A DNA stretch of 14,232 bases from NCBI GenBank assembly GCA_016293535.1, contig JAEDEB010000053.1:1-14232 (forward strand), in the 5' to 3' direction. A program made the position numbers and the translations under genes. The stretch comes from Bacteroidales bacterium (lineage in GTDB: Bacteria > Bacteroidota > Bacteroidia > Bacteroidales > UBA932). A model generated the notes under the pieces. It searched no databases. It was not told the origin of the DNA and saw only the letters and a list, made by a program, of their open reading frames with translations. Each line of letters opens with the position of its first letter. Within the stretch, counting starts at the first letter, position 1. Below, piece by piece: positions 1-7,146 of the stretch.

Positions 1-559
1 CGCCGGCGGCGATGAGCATTGCAACCTTGACGGCGTTCGCTACGGCAAGGGTGTATGCGCGGGAAGTGATGGTGGAAGCAGTGATGGCGTCTACGTCACC
101 GCCGTCCTTCCTGACCGCAAGGGTCTTCTCCGCGGGATTCCATCCTGCGAACTGATCGTGGAACTGGGGCTCAGTACATTTGGCGCCCAGGCCTGGCGTT
201 TCAGCGTGTGAAAATACCGAGGTATTGTAGACTGTGCCTTCCATGGTCACTCCTACAAGCAGGGTAAGAGGTCCGCCGAAACCGACCACCGAAGAGGTGA
301 TGGCGAAGGCGACGGCCTCGTCTCCGGAATAGAGAACATAATACGGATAGTCCTTTCCTTCACAGCTGATGGTCTGTTTGGAAGACATCGAGTCGAACTC
401 GGGAGCCACGGCCTCGATGGCTTTGGCCAGTTTTTCCGAGTTGGCATTGTCGATTGCGTCCTTGGTGAGCACATAGACTCCTGCAAGCAGAGCGGAGCAA
501 ACAAGACACACCGCCGAAAGGCAGAGGACCATATTTCTGAATGATGATTTCACTGCCAT
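1..559 (-). CDS. rnfG: RnfG, FMN-binding subunit of the Rnf complex (C-terminus cut by window edge)
   Basis: Subunit G of the membrane Rnf complex, which couples electron flow between ferredoxin and NAD+ to ion transport; it carries a covalent FMN on the outer face of the inner membrane. Reading from the ATG at 559-557 gives 186 complete codons before the window ends. There is one N-terminal membrane anchor (about residues 9-31), then a soluble FMN-binding domain. The flavin-transferase motif is seen as D157-A-I-T160-A-S-T163 followed by ITS, so T163 is the likely FMN acceptor. The family consensus is roughly Dxx(S/T)GAT, so G and A are replaced by A and S. The start is well supported: it lies 3 nt after the rnfD stop and has a GGAGG Shine-Dalgarno 9 nt upstream. 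Only the last few tens of residues are missing. Family assignment is firm from the motif and operon position. Confidence 0.93.
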   Translation of the reverse strand, partial: MAVKSSFRNMVLCLSAVCLVCSALLAGVYVLTKDAIDNANSEKLAKAIEAVAPEFDSMSSKQTISCEGKDYPYYVLYSGDEAVAFAITSSVVGFGGPLTLLVGVTMEGTVYNTSVFSHAETPGLGAKCTEPQFHDQFAGWNPAEKTLAVRKDGGDVDAITASTITSRAYTLAVANAVKVAMLIAAG

Positions 560-562
560 AGC

Positions 563-1531
563 CTATTTCCTCCCGTATTTTTTCTGATGACAGAACTTGT
601 TGATAAGGGGAACCACGGAGTTCATTATCAGGATGGCGAAGCTGACACCCTCCGGATATGCACCGCAGTACCTGATGAGAACGGTCAGTACACCAATTCC
701 CACACCGAAGATGATTCCGCCTTTGTCACTCATAGGGCTGGTGACATAGTCGGTAGCCATGAAGATGGAGCCGAGCAGGACTCCTCCCGAAAGCAGGGCG
801 AAAATCGGATCAGGATATTTCGCCGGATTCGCGAGCCAGAAGATCAGCGAGATTGCCGCAACGGTGAACCAGATGCTCAGGGTGATATGAGGGCGGATAA
901 CCTTGCGGGCGAGCAGATATACGAATCCGGCAAGGAGGGCGATTGCGGAAATCTCACCTGCCGAACCGCCGATGTTGAGGAAGAGGGTGTGGAGGTAGTT
1001 CACGCCCTCGATGGCCTCTACGCCTCCCTCGGCGTATGCACCCAGAAGGGTAGGGCCGGAAATCGCATCGGTAGCGTGGATGAATCCGTTCGTAACGGTC
1101 CAGTCCGTCATGTATGCGGGGAAGGAGACGAGCAGGAACACTCGGCCTGCGATTGCAGGGTTGAACAGATTCTGCCCTATACCGCCGAAAGTGAGCTTAG
1201 TCACGCCTATCGCGAAGACCGCGCCTATGAGAATGACCCACCATGGACAGGCAGGTGGTACATTGAGGGCGAGCAGTATGCCGGTCACTACCGCAGAGAG
1301 GTCGCCCACTGTGGACGGACGCCTGAGCAGGAACTTCGTGACAAGATACTCCAGAGCCACGCAGGATACGACGCTGACTGCAAGGAGCAGCAGTTCAGCC
1401 CAACCATAGAAGAGGACTGAAACGACCGTTGCCGGGAGCATAGCTATCACCACGTCCAGCATAAGGCTTCTCGTAGAGGCCTTTGTGTGGATATGCGGAG
1501 ATGGGGAAACCAATAACTTGTTCATAATCAT
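563..1531 (-). CDS. rnfD: RnfD, integral membrane flavoprotein subunit of the Rnf complex
   Basis: Polytopic membrane subunit of the Rnf ferredoxin:NAD+ oxidoreductase, homologous to NqrB. The 322-residue product matches the usual RnfD length and is rich in hydrophobic helices from about residue 25 onward. Family features seen: the cytoplasmic N-terminal stretch ending LVSPSPHIHTKAST, the segment GGIGQNLFNPAIAGR (about 116-130), and the covalent-FMN motif D155-A-I-S158-G-P-T161, where T161 is the probable flavin acceptor. The usual Ala before the Thr is Pro here. The first ATG (1531-1529) lies 5 nt after the rnfC stop, and a second ATG two codons later (1525) is an equally plausible start. 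The TAG stop is 3 nt before the rnfG ATG. No Shine-Dalgarno is visible, so translation is probably coupled to rnfC. Confidence 0.95.
   Translation of the reverse strand: MIMNKLLVSPSPHIHTKASTRSLMLDVVIAMLPATVVSVLFYGWAELLLLAVSVVSCVALEYLVTKFLLRRPSTVGDLSAVVTGILLALNVPPACPWWVILIGAVFAIGVTKLTFGGIGQNLFNPAIAGRVFLLVSFPAYMTDWTVTNGFIHATDAISGPTLLGAYAEGGVEAIEGVNYLHTLFLNIGGSAGEISAIALLAGFVYLLARKVIRPHITLSIWFTVAAISLIFWLANPAKYPDPIFALLSGGVLLGSIFMATDYVTSPMSDKGGIIFGVGIGVLTVLIRYCGAYPEGVSFAILIMNSVVPLINKFCHQKKYGRK
569..573 (-). promoter_or_regulatory. Shine-Dalgarno of rnfG
   Basis: GGAGG with a 9-nt spacer to the rnfG ATG (559-557). It lies within the last codons of rnfD. Most other genes here lack a Shine-Dalgarno, as is normal in Bacteroidota, so this one is unusual and fixes the start. 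Confidence 0.75.
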
Positions 1532-1536
1532 TCTGT

Positions 1537-2922
1537 TTATTTCTGGTTTGCCTTGGCAGCTTCAGCAGCAGCCCTGGCTGCGGCGGCACGTGCGCGGATG
1601 ATTCCGAGCACCTGGCCCTTTGACATATTTATATTGTCCAGAAGCGGAATTCCTGCCGGGCAGGAGAACTGACAGCTTCCGCAGGATATGCAGTCCTGCA
1701 CGGCATTTGCCTCGAGTTCATCGAGCATCTTGTTGATGGTCAGCTTGTTGAGGAGGAAAGGCTCCAGGCCCATAGGACAGGCCTGCGCGCAGCGTCCGCA
1801 ACGGATGCAGGCGGAGGAGTCAACCCGCTTCGTAGTCTTCGCGCTGAGATAGAGCAGGGACGAAGTGCCCTTTACGGTGCATGCGTCCAGATTTGAAATG
1901 GCCTTGCCCATCATAGGACCTCCGCTGACAATCTTCGCGGCACCCTCAGGAACCCCGCCGGCGTATTCGGCAATCCAACTGAGCGGAATGCCTATGCGGA
2001 AGAGGTAGTTGTGCTGCCTTTCGACAGGGAGGCAGTCTCCTGTAATGGTCATCGTGTTGGTTACCAGAGGTTTGCTCTTCTGGACAGCCTCGTACACGGC
2101 AAGGGACGTAGCCACGTTCTGAACAACGGCGCCTGCGCTGATCGGAAGCTGGCCGCTTCCCACCTCACGACCCATAACCGCATTGATGAGCTGTTTCTCA
2201 CCGCCCTGAGGGTATTTCTTCTTGAGAACCACTACCTCAATATCCGGATACGCAAGTTCCCTGACGGCAGAGCGCATGGCTGCAATCGCCTCCGGCTTGT
2301 TCTCCTCGATGCCTATGCGGCAAGGGCAGCCGCCGAGCACCATCTGCATGATGGCGGCTCCAACCACGATTTCCCTGCTGCGCTCTATCATTATCCTGTT
2401 GTCGCTGGTAAGGAAAGGCTCGCATTCCGCTCCGTTGAGGATGAGGCACTCGGCCTTGCTTCCCGCAGGAGGGTTGAGCTTGATATGGGCAGGGAAGGTG
2501 GCTCCTCCGAGTCCCACGACTCCGCCCATCTGAATTTTCCTGAGGGTTTCAGCCCTGTCTGACGGGATGGCAGTCACAAGTTCCGGAGTGAGATCTATGC
2601 CCTCTGCCCATTCGTCTCCTTCAACAGCTATCTCAATGTGGGTCATGCTGTTGCCGGAAATGTCCTTTCTTGGGGCTATGCTCTTGACCGTTCCGCTGAC
2701 GGAACTGTGTACATAGGCCGAAAGCGCACGCGGCGCAGGTTCGGCTATGATCTGACCTGCCTTGACCTTGTCTCCGACCGCCACGCAAGGGACGGCTGGA
2801 GCTCCGAGGTGCTGGGCCATCGAGATATAGACAGTCTGTGGAAGAGGGAGAACCTCGGTCGCACAGTTGCGGCTGATCTTACTGTCGTGCGGATGTACGC
2901 CGCCAATTCTGAAAGTCTTCAT
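1537..2922 (-). CDS. rnfC: RnfC, NADH/FMN and iron-sulfur subunit of the Rnf complex
   Basis: Peripheral cytoplasmic subunit of Rnf that exchanges electrons with NAD+/NADH; related to the Nqo1/51-kDa subunit of complex I. The product is 461 residues. Seen in order: the RnfC N-terminal barrel-like domain (GGVHPHDSK near the start), a nucleotide/FMN-binding region with GLGGATFP (137-144), NGAECEP (163-169) and YPQGGEKQLI (237-246), and two [4Fe-4S] ferredoxin motifs with Cys 372/375/378/382 and 411/414/417/421. A short Ala/Lys-rich tail (about 444-461) recalls, in miniature, the long Ala-rich tail of enterobacterial RnfC. The ATG start sits 3 nt after the rnfB TAG and has a strong Shine-Dalgarno inside the rnfB end. 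All expected ligands are present, so the protein should be functional. Confidence 0.97.
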   Translation of the reverse strand: MKTFRIGGVHPHDSKISRNCATEVLPLPQTVYISMAQHLGAPAVPCVAVGDKVKAGQIIAEPAPRALSAYVHSSVSGTVKSIAPRKDISGNSMTHIEIAVEGDEWAEGIDLTPELVTAIPSDRAETLRKIQMGGVVGLGGATFPAHIKLNPPAGSKAECLILNGAECEPFLTSDNRIMIERSREIVVGAAIMQMVLGGCPCRIGIEENKPEAIAAMRSAVRELAYPDIEVVVLKKKYPQGGEKQLINAVMGREVGSGQLPISAGAVVQNVATSLAVYEAVQKSKPLVTNTMTITGDCLPVERQHNYLFRIGIPLSWIAEYAGGVPEGAAKIVSGGPMMGKAISNLDACTVKGTSSLLYLSAKTTKRVDSSACIRCGRCAQACPMGLEPFLLNKLTINKMLDELEANAVQDCISCGSCQFSCPAGIPLLDNINMSKGQVLGIIRARAAAARAAAEAAKANQK

Positions 2923-2925
2923 TCT

Positions 2926-3909
2926 CTATTCCTCCTTCTTTTCAGTTGTTGAGGCAGCGGGCGCAGGCGCTGCGGCTGAAGGCACGGCTTCAGCGGCGGC
3001 CTTAGCTTCAGCGGCTGCCGCTGCGGCGGCCTCGCGGGCCTTGCGGTTGCGCTCAGCCACGCGTGCCTTCACGGCCTCCTTGTCGAGAGGCTTCGGGAAG
3101 TTGACGCTGTGGATGGCTCCTGTCGGGCAGAGGGCCTCGCACTCGCGGCAGAGCTTGCACTTTGCCGGATCTATGTATGCAATGTTGTTCTCTACGGTGA
3201 TTGCACCGTGGGTACAGGTCTTCGCGCAGATTCCGCAGCCTATGCAGGCAGCCGAGCAGGCCTTCTTGGCGGCAGGACCCTTGTCCCGATTGAGACATGA
3301 TACGAAGACACGCATATTGCGCGGACCCTTAGGCCTGATTTCAATGACCTTCTTCGGGCAGGCTGCTGCGCAGCTTCCGCATCCGGTGCAGAGCTCCTGG
3401 TCAACAACGGGGAGACCTGTTTCCGGGTCCATAGATATGGCGCCGAAGGAGCATGCAGCGACACAGTCACCGCAGCCGAGACATCCGAAGGCACATCCTG
3501 TATCCCCGCTGTAGAGCGCAGCCTTGACACGGCAGCTCCTGAGGCCGTCATACTCGTTGGTTTGAGGTCGGTTTGCACACGAGCCGTTGCAGCGCACCAC
3601 TGCAACGGAAGGAGCCTTTGCCACGGCCTCGATTCCGAGGATGGCAGCCACCTTCTCCATTGTCGCGTTTCCGCCGACGGGACAGAAGTTCTTCTCAAGA
3701 TTGCCGGTCTCCACGCAGTTCTGCGCGAAGGCGCGGCAGCCCGCAAAACCGCAGCCGCCACAATTGGCACCCGGCATCACCTTCTCGACCTCATCGATGC
3801 GCGGATCCTCCTCGACACGGAACTTGCTTGCCACGAGGTAGAGGACCATTGCAAGGAGCAAACCCAGGACTGTAAGTATTGCGACAGTCCAGACAATTGC
3901 GTTAGTCAT
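2926..3909 (-). CDS. rnfB: RnfB, multi-cluster ferredoxin-type subunit of the Rnf complex
   Basis: Membrane-anchored iron-sulfur subunit that receives electrons from ferredoxin and passes them into the Rnf complex. The 327-residue product has an N-terminal transmembrane helix (about 6-27), then the RnfB-specific cluster domain with Cys 50/53/58/76 (MPGANCGGCGFAGC), then four CxxCxxCxxxC motifs at Cys 143/146/149/153, 174/177/180/184, 222/225/228/232 and 251/254/257/261. Proteobacterial RnfB has two such ferredoxin motifs, so this is an extended, cluster-rich form. Extra cysteines at 107, 111, 126, 139, 205 and 218 could serve further ligation. The tail from about 293 on is low-complexity Ala/Pro/Glu. 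The start overlaps the rseC end by 8 nt, and the stop is 3 nt before rnfC, so the genes are likely cotranscribed and translationally coupled. Confidence 0.96.
   Translation of the reverse strand: MTNAIVWTVAILTVLGLLLAMVLYLVASKFRVEEDPRIDEVEKVMPGANCGGCGFAGCRAFAQNCVETGNLEKNFCPVGGNATMEKVAAILGIEAVAKAPSVAVVRCNGSCANRPQTNEYDGLRSCRVKAALYSGDTGCAFGCLGCGDCVAACSFGAISMDPETGLPVVDQELCTGCGSCAAACPKKVIEIRPKGPRNMRVFVSCLNRDKGPAAKKACSAACIGCGICAKTCTHGAITVENNIAYIDPAKCKLCRECEALCPTGAIHSVNFPKPLDKEAVKARVAERNRKAREAAAAAAAEAKAAAEAVPSAAAPAPAASTTEKKEE
2931..2937 (-). promoter_or_regulatory. Strong Shine-Dalgarno of rnfC
   Basis: AAGGAGG with an 8-nt spacer to the rnfC ATG (2922-2920). It is embedded in the Lys-Glu-Glu codons at the rnfB C-terminus. 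It is the best ribosome-binding site in the window and stands out against the SD-less neighbours. Confidence 0.8.
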
Positions 3910-4345
3910 TTAGCTTATCTGTTTTTAATATTTGAAATTCATACTTTCCAGCTATCCTGTTCTTCAGAAGGAAGAGGACAAGATAATACAGGCCGACACA
4001 GGCTATTGCAGCAGCGCCGACAATCCATTCGGACAGGCCGAGCGCCGACAAGGATACGATTGACACCATCAGGATCAGAACAGGGACTGCATAGGAAAGA
4101 GCTACGGCCCCAAGTCCCAGTGACCTGCGCAAACCCACTGTCACCCTGTCGCCTGCTGATGGAAGCGTTTCTCCCGGAAGTACTCTGACGTCCACGGTCT
4201 TCACCTTCTCCTCCGAAGCTCCGCAAAGACCCCTTGCGTGACAGGACGAGCAGGCGGACTCTGACAGAATCTCCACCTTTATCCGTTCACGGGACACTGA
4301 AGTGACTATGCCGTCGTGGCTGATTACCGCTCTGCCCATATACAT
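3902..4345 (-). CDS. rseC: RseC/MucC-type membrane protein, probable Rnf/SoxR-reducing system factor
   Basis: Small inner-membrane protein of the RseC/MucC family (SoxR reducing system protein in E. coli), in Bacteroidales routinely placed before rnfB. The 147-residue product has the family layout: a soluble N-terminal domain with a cysteine cluster (C32-SS-C35-HARGL-C41), then two adjacent transmembrane helices (about 78-100 and 105-127) and a short charged tail. The cysteines suggest redox or metal binding, and the position suggests a role in assembling or reducing Rnf; both are inferences. I chose the ATG at 4345-4343, which overlaps the dnaB TGA by one base (TGATG). A TTG one codon upstream and an ATG two codons downstream (4339, giving MGRAVISH) are alternatives. 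It overlaps rnfB by 8 nt. Confidence 0.9.
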   Translation of the reverse strand: MYMGRAVISHDGIVTSVSRERIKVEILSESACSSCHARGLCGASEEKVKTVDVRVLPGETLPSAGDRVTVGLRRSLGLGAVALSYAVPVLILMVSIVSLSALGLSEWIVGAAAIACVGLYYLVLFLLKNRIAGKYEFQILKTDKLND

Positions 4346-5859
4346 CAATAAAGGTCATTGGGGCTTGACATATCTCCACCTGCGAGCCAGTCATTCCCGT
4401 CGACATCGCCCAGCCCGGCCATGTCGTTCATCGCCGAGCCCTTGAGCTCGCCGAGTTCCACTCCGAGATTCTCTTCGGAAGCGTCTATGAACTTGGCCTG
4501 GGTATCCCGGAAGATGAGAGGCACGTCTCCAATTTCTCCGTTCCTGTGCTTTGCTATGATGAGCTGGGTCTCTCCCTTCTGGACATTCTCATCAAAGGCC
4601 TGATAATCCAGGCGATGAATAAAGAGTACCATATCTGCGTCCTGCTCAATGGAACCGGACTCGCGGAGGTCGCTCAGCTGGGGACGGTTGTTGCTGCCCT
4701 GACGGGTGACAGCCTGGCGGCTGAGCTGGGAAAGGGCTATGATAGGGATATTGTGTTCCTTGGCAGTAGCCTTGAGAGTTCTTGAAATGGCTGCGACTTC
4801 CTGCTCCCTCATAGCACGGAGTTCTGAAGGTCCCTGCATAAGCTGGAGATAGTCGACCACCACAAGACGGACGCCCTTCTGGAGCACAAGTTTCTTGACC
4901 TTGGAACGGAACTCCATCACTGGAAGCGACGGGGTATCATCAATATACAGAGGAGCGGCGGCAAGTTTCTTTATCTGTTCCTCGAGCCTTGCCCAGTCCT
5001 CCGACTGCATCTTCACGCCGCCCTTGAGCTTCTTGCCGTCGATTCCCGACTCGGAAATCATAAGACGGTTCGCCAGCTGCTTGGCAGGCATCTCAAGGGA
5101 GAAGACCGCGGTAGGATAGCCCATAACGGCGGCATTCCTTGCCACATTGAGGGCAAAGGCTGTCTTTCCCACCGAAGGACGGGCCGCAAGGATGATGAGG
5201 TCAGAAGGCTGCCAGCCGAGGGTCATGCTGTCGAGGGTAGGGAAGCCCGAAGGGACTCCGCTGTACTGGCCGGTGGATTCCTGAGCCTTTTCGAGGGCCT
5301 CGAGCGTGGTGTTGATGACGCTTCCTATGGACTGGGCCTCCCTCGCCACCTGTTTCTCAACGAGGCTGAAGATTCTCGACTGGGCTGTGTCGAGGAGGTT
5401 CTCCAGAGGAATGGAGTCATCGTACGAGTCCTTGAGGGTCTTGTAGGAACTGGTGATGAGTTCCCTCTGTATATATTTCTGCTTGAGAATCTTGGTGTAG
5501 TACTCCACGTGGGCCGCTGCTCCGACTTTCTCGGACATCTCCACAATGTGGGCGGCTCCTCCGGCGTCCTCCAGCTTGCCAATGGCACTGAGCTTTTCCG
5601 TAACGGTGTAGATATCGACGGGCTGGTGGCTGTTGTGGAGCTCGCGTATGGCCTGGAACACTATGCCGTTGCGTTCGCTGTAGAAGCATTCCGCATCGGA
5701 AAGGTCGCCGAGAACATCATCGATGCAGTTGGGCTCGACAAGCATGGCACCAAGAACAGCCTCCTCAATCTCTAAAGCTTGAGGAGGCGTCGTTCCCATA
5801 AGGGTCTCGAGATTTACCTGGCTGTTCTTCCGGGATCCCTTCCTTCCATACTCCGCCAT
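4345..5859 (-). CDS. dnaB: Replicative DNA helicase DnaB
   Basis: Hexameric 5'-3' helicase that unwinds DNA at the replication fork and contacts the DnaG primase. The 504-residue product has the usual DnaB architecture: a helical N-terminal primase-interacting domain beginning at PPQALEIEEAVLGAML, a linker at about 150-195, and a RecA-like ATPase domain. ATPase motifs seen: Walker A ARPSVGKTA (226-234, with K232/T233), Walker B VVVDYLQL (333-340, D336), the LSQLSR motif (376-381), DLRESGSIEQDAD (397-409) and the arginine-finger region KHRNG (437-441). It is full length, with no intein. The last 40 or so residues are acidic and Gly/Asp-rich. It follows the zinc-ribbon gene by 18 nt and touches rseC by one base, so this essential replication gene appears to be cotranscribed with the rnf genes. 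Confidence 0.98.
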   Translation of the reverse strand: MAEYGRKGSRKNSQVNLETLMGTTPPQALEIEEAVLGAMLVEPNCIDDVLGDLSDAECFYSERNGIVFQAIRELHNSHQPVDIYTVTEKLSAIGKLEDAGGAAHIVEMSEKVGAAAHVEYYTKILKQKYIQRELITSSYKTLKDSYDDSIPLENLLDTAQSRIFSLVEKQVAREAQSIGSVINTTLEALEKAQESTGQYSGVPSGFPTLDSMTLGWQPSDLIILAARPSVGKTAFALNVARNAAVMGYPTAVFSLEMPAKQLANRLMISESGIDGKKLKGGVKMQSEDWARLEEQIKKLAAAPLYIDDTPSLPVMEFRSKVKKLVLQKGVRLVVVDYLQLMQGPSELRAMREQEVAAISRTLKATAKEHNIPIIALSQLSRQAVTRQGSNNRPQLSDLRESGSIEQDADMVLFIHRLDYQAFDENVQKGETQLIIAKHRNGEIGDVPLIFRDTQAKFIDASEENLGVELGELKGSAMNDMAGLGDVDGNDWLAGGDMSSPNDLY

Positions 5860-5877
5860 ATTCTGCAGAATGGGATG

Positions 5878-6693
5878 CTAGTCGTTCTTTTCCGGATTCA
5901 TCAGGATGCGTCCGCAGTACTCGCAGACTATCATCTTGCTGTTGGTTGAAATCTCGATGAGCCGCTGAGGCGGAATAGTGTTCATACAGCCGCCGCAGGC
6001 GTTGCCGTTATATACTCCGACAACTGCAAGATGGTTATGGCAGCTGCTGCGGATACGGTCATAGGCGCTGAGAGTGCGCGCATCGATCTTCGCCACATAA
6101 GCTTCACGTGCAGCGCGAAGCTTGGCCTCCTGCTCGGAAGTGGACTCCACGATGGTAGAAAGTTCTTCACGCTTGGCTTCGAGGTCAGCCTGCTTTACTT
6201 CAGCCTTTTCCTTGAGAATTTCGAGAGCCTGCTTCTTGTCGAGAATCTTCTCCTTGGTCTCGCCTATCACCTTCTCGGCTATCTGACGGAGGAGTTCCTG
6301 GTTCTCGAGTTCCTTCTGGAGCGAATCGAACTCACGGCTGTTGGAAACCGTATCGAGCTGGCTCCTGTACTTCTCGATCTGGGCCTCGCATTCGACAATG
6401 TCGTGTTTGCTTGCCGCTATGCGGGTCGTGAAGGCCTCGATATCGGCCGCAACTGCCTGCTCCTTGACCTTTATGTCGGAGATCTCGCCCTCGAGAGTGG
6501 AAACTTCAAGAGGGAGTTCGCCCCTGAGCTGGAGTATCTTGTCGATGTCTGAGTCAACCTGCTGAAGGGAATAGAGGGTCATCAGCTTCTCACTTACAGG
6601 GATGTCGGAATCCGCGAAATTCTTCTGGATGGACACGAAGGTCTCCCTGTTGTCGATAGGAGTATCGATTTTCTTGGTCTTTTTTGTTGCCAT
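5878..6693 (-). CDS. Coiled-coil protein with C4-type zinc ribbon (COG1579 family)
   Basis: Cytoplasmic protein of the family often labelled C4-type zinc ribbon domain-containing, or possibly nucleic acid-binding. The molecular function is not established. The 271-residue product starts with a Lys-rich low-complexity stretch (about 1-12), then a long, heptad-like charged coiled coil (about 40-210) rich in Glu, Lys, Leu and Ala. It ends with a zinc ribbon whose ligands are C233-GG-C236 and C257-EY-C260. All four Cys are intact. The ATG at 6693 is the first in frame after the inferred promoter, leaving a leader of about 50 nt. It is the first gene of the presumed unit leading into dnaB and rnf. 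The fold assignment is firm; any DNA- or protein-binding role is inferred. Confidence 0.9.
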   Translation of the reverse strand: MATKKTKKIDTPIDNRETFVSIQKNFADSDIPVSEKLMTLYSLQQVDSDIDKILQLRGELPLEVSTLEGEISDIKVKEQAVAADIEAFTTRIAASKHDIVECEAQIEKYRSQLDTVSNSREFDSLQKELENQELLRQIAEKVIGETKEKILDKKQALEILKEKAEVKQADLEAKREELSTIVESTSEQEAKLRAAREAYVAKIDARTLSAYDRIRSSCHNHLAVVGVYNGNACGGCMNTIPPQRLIEISTNSKMIVCEYCGRILMNPEKND

Positions 6694-6748
6694 ATCGGAT
6701 TTTAAAATTATTCAATTGTGAATTCACCGGGGACTCCGATGCGAGCCG

Positions 6749-6779
6749 CAAAGGTAGAAAAATTTCCCCTTAGATAAAA
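6749..6779 (-). promoter_or_regulatory. Bacteroidota-type promoter for the zinc ribbon-dnaB-rseC-rnf unit
   Basis: On the minus strand a -7 box TACCTTTG (6756-6749) matches the Bacteroidota consensus TAnnTTTG exactly. Exactly 19 nt upstream is TTTT (6779-6776), three of four matches to the -33 TTTG. Transcription would start near 6742, giving a leader of about 50 nt before the ATG at 6693. No comparable box was found between any of the downstream genes, so this may be the main promoter for seven genes or more. Confidence 0.65.
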
Positions 6780-6780
6780 A

Positions 6781-7095
6781 TTAAAGAGTCTTCCTAATTT
6801 CCTCGAGCTGCCCCCTTATGTCCCTAAGGCTGTCGAGAACCTTCGTGGTCTTGTCCAGACCCGACTTCCGCGACAGTTTTCGCGCCGCCCCCTCGAGGGT
6901 CATGCCCTGAACCTTGACCAGCAGATGTATCTGCTTGAACATATCCACATCCTCCTTGGTGAAGAGACGGTTGCCCTTGGCATTGCGCTTGGGTTTGATC
7001 TGCTTCGGGAAGGAATTCGCCCAGAAACGCACTAGAGAAGTGCTCTCGCCTATTATTTCAGCCACTTCGCTGATTCTGTAGAACAACTTTTCCAT
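6781..7095 (-). CDS. Minimal MerR-family transcriptional regulator
   Basis: Small DNA-binding protein of 104 residues. The N-terminal half is a MerR winged helix-turn-helix (FYRISEVAEIIGESTSLVRFW, with wing residues around KRNAKGNRLFTKEDVDMF). The rest is a short helix (about 78-104) that could form the antiparallel dimer coil. There is no C-terminal effector domain and no cysteine at all, so metal or redox sensing through Cys is excluded. This size is normal for the MerR proteins that sit beside M23 peptidases in Bacteroidales. The ATG at 7095 lies 51 nt after the stop of the upstream M23 gene, in which I see no clear promoter, so cotranscription with the M23 genes is likely. Targets cannot be read from the sequence. 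Confidence 0.88.
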   Translation of the reverse strand: MEKLFYRISEVAEIIGESTSLVRFWANSFPKQIKPKRNAKGNRLFTKEDVDMFKQIHLLVKVQGMTLEGAARKLSRKSGLDKTTKVLDSLRDIRGQLEEIRKTL

Positions 7096-7146
7096 ATATA
7101 ATTGTCTTACTTTTACATGTTTATGATCGGAAAAGAACCTCCGGGG

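Noticed and set aside
587..1420. Plus-strand frame of 277 codons opposite rnfD
   Set aside because: Strongly charged sequence (many Asp, Glu, Arg) expected from the complement of a membrane protein; no motif.
4346..4348. TTG start for rseC
   Set aside because: An ATG follows directly in frame and overlaps the dnaB stop in the common TGATG arrangement.
7096..7146. Independent promoter or GGAGG ribosome site for the MerR gene
   Set aside because: The GGAGG here is about 40 nt from the ATG, and no TAnnTTTG box is present.
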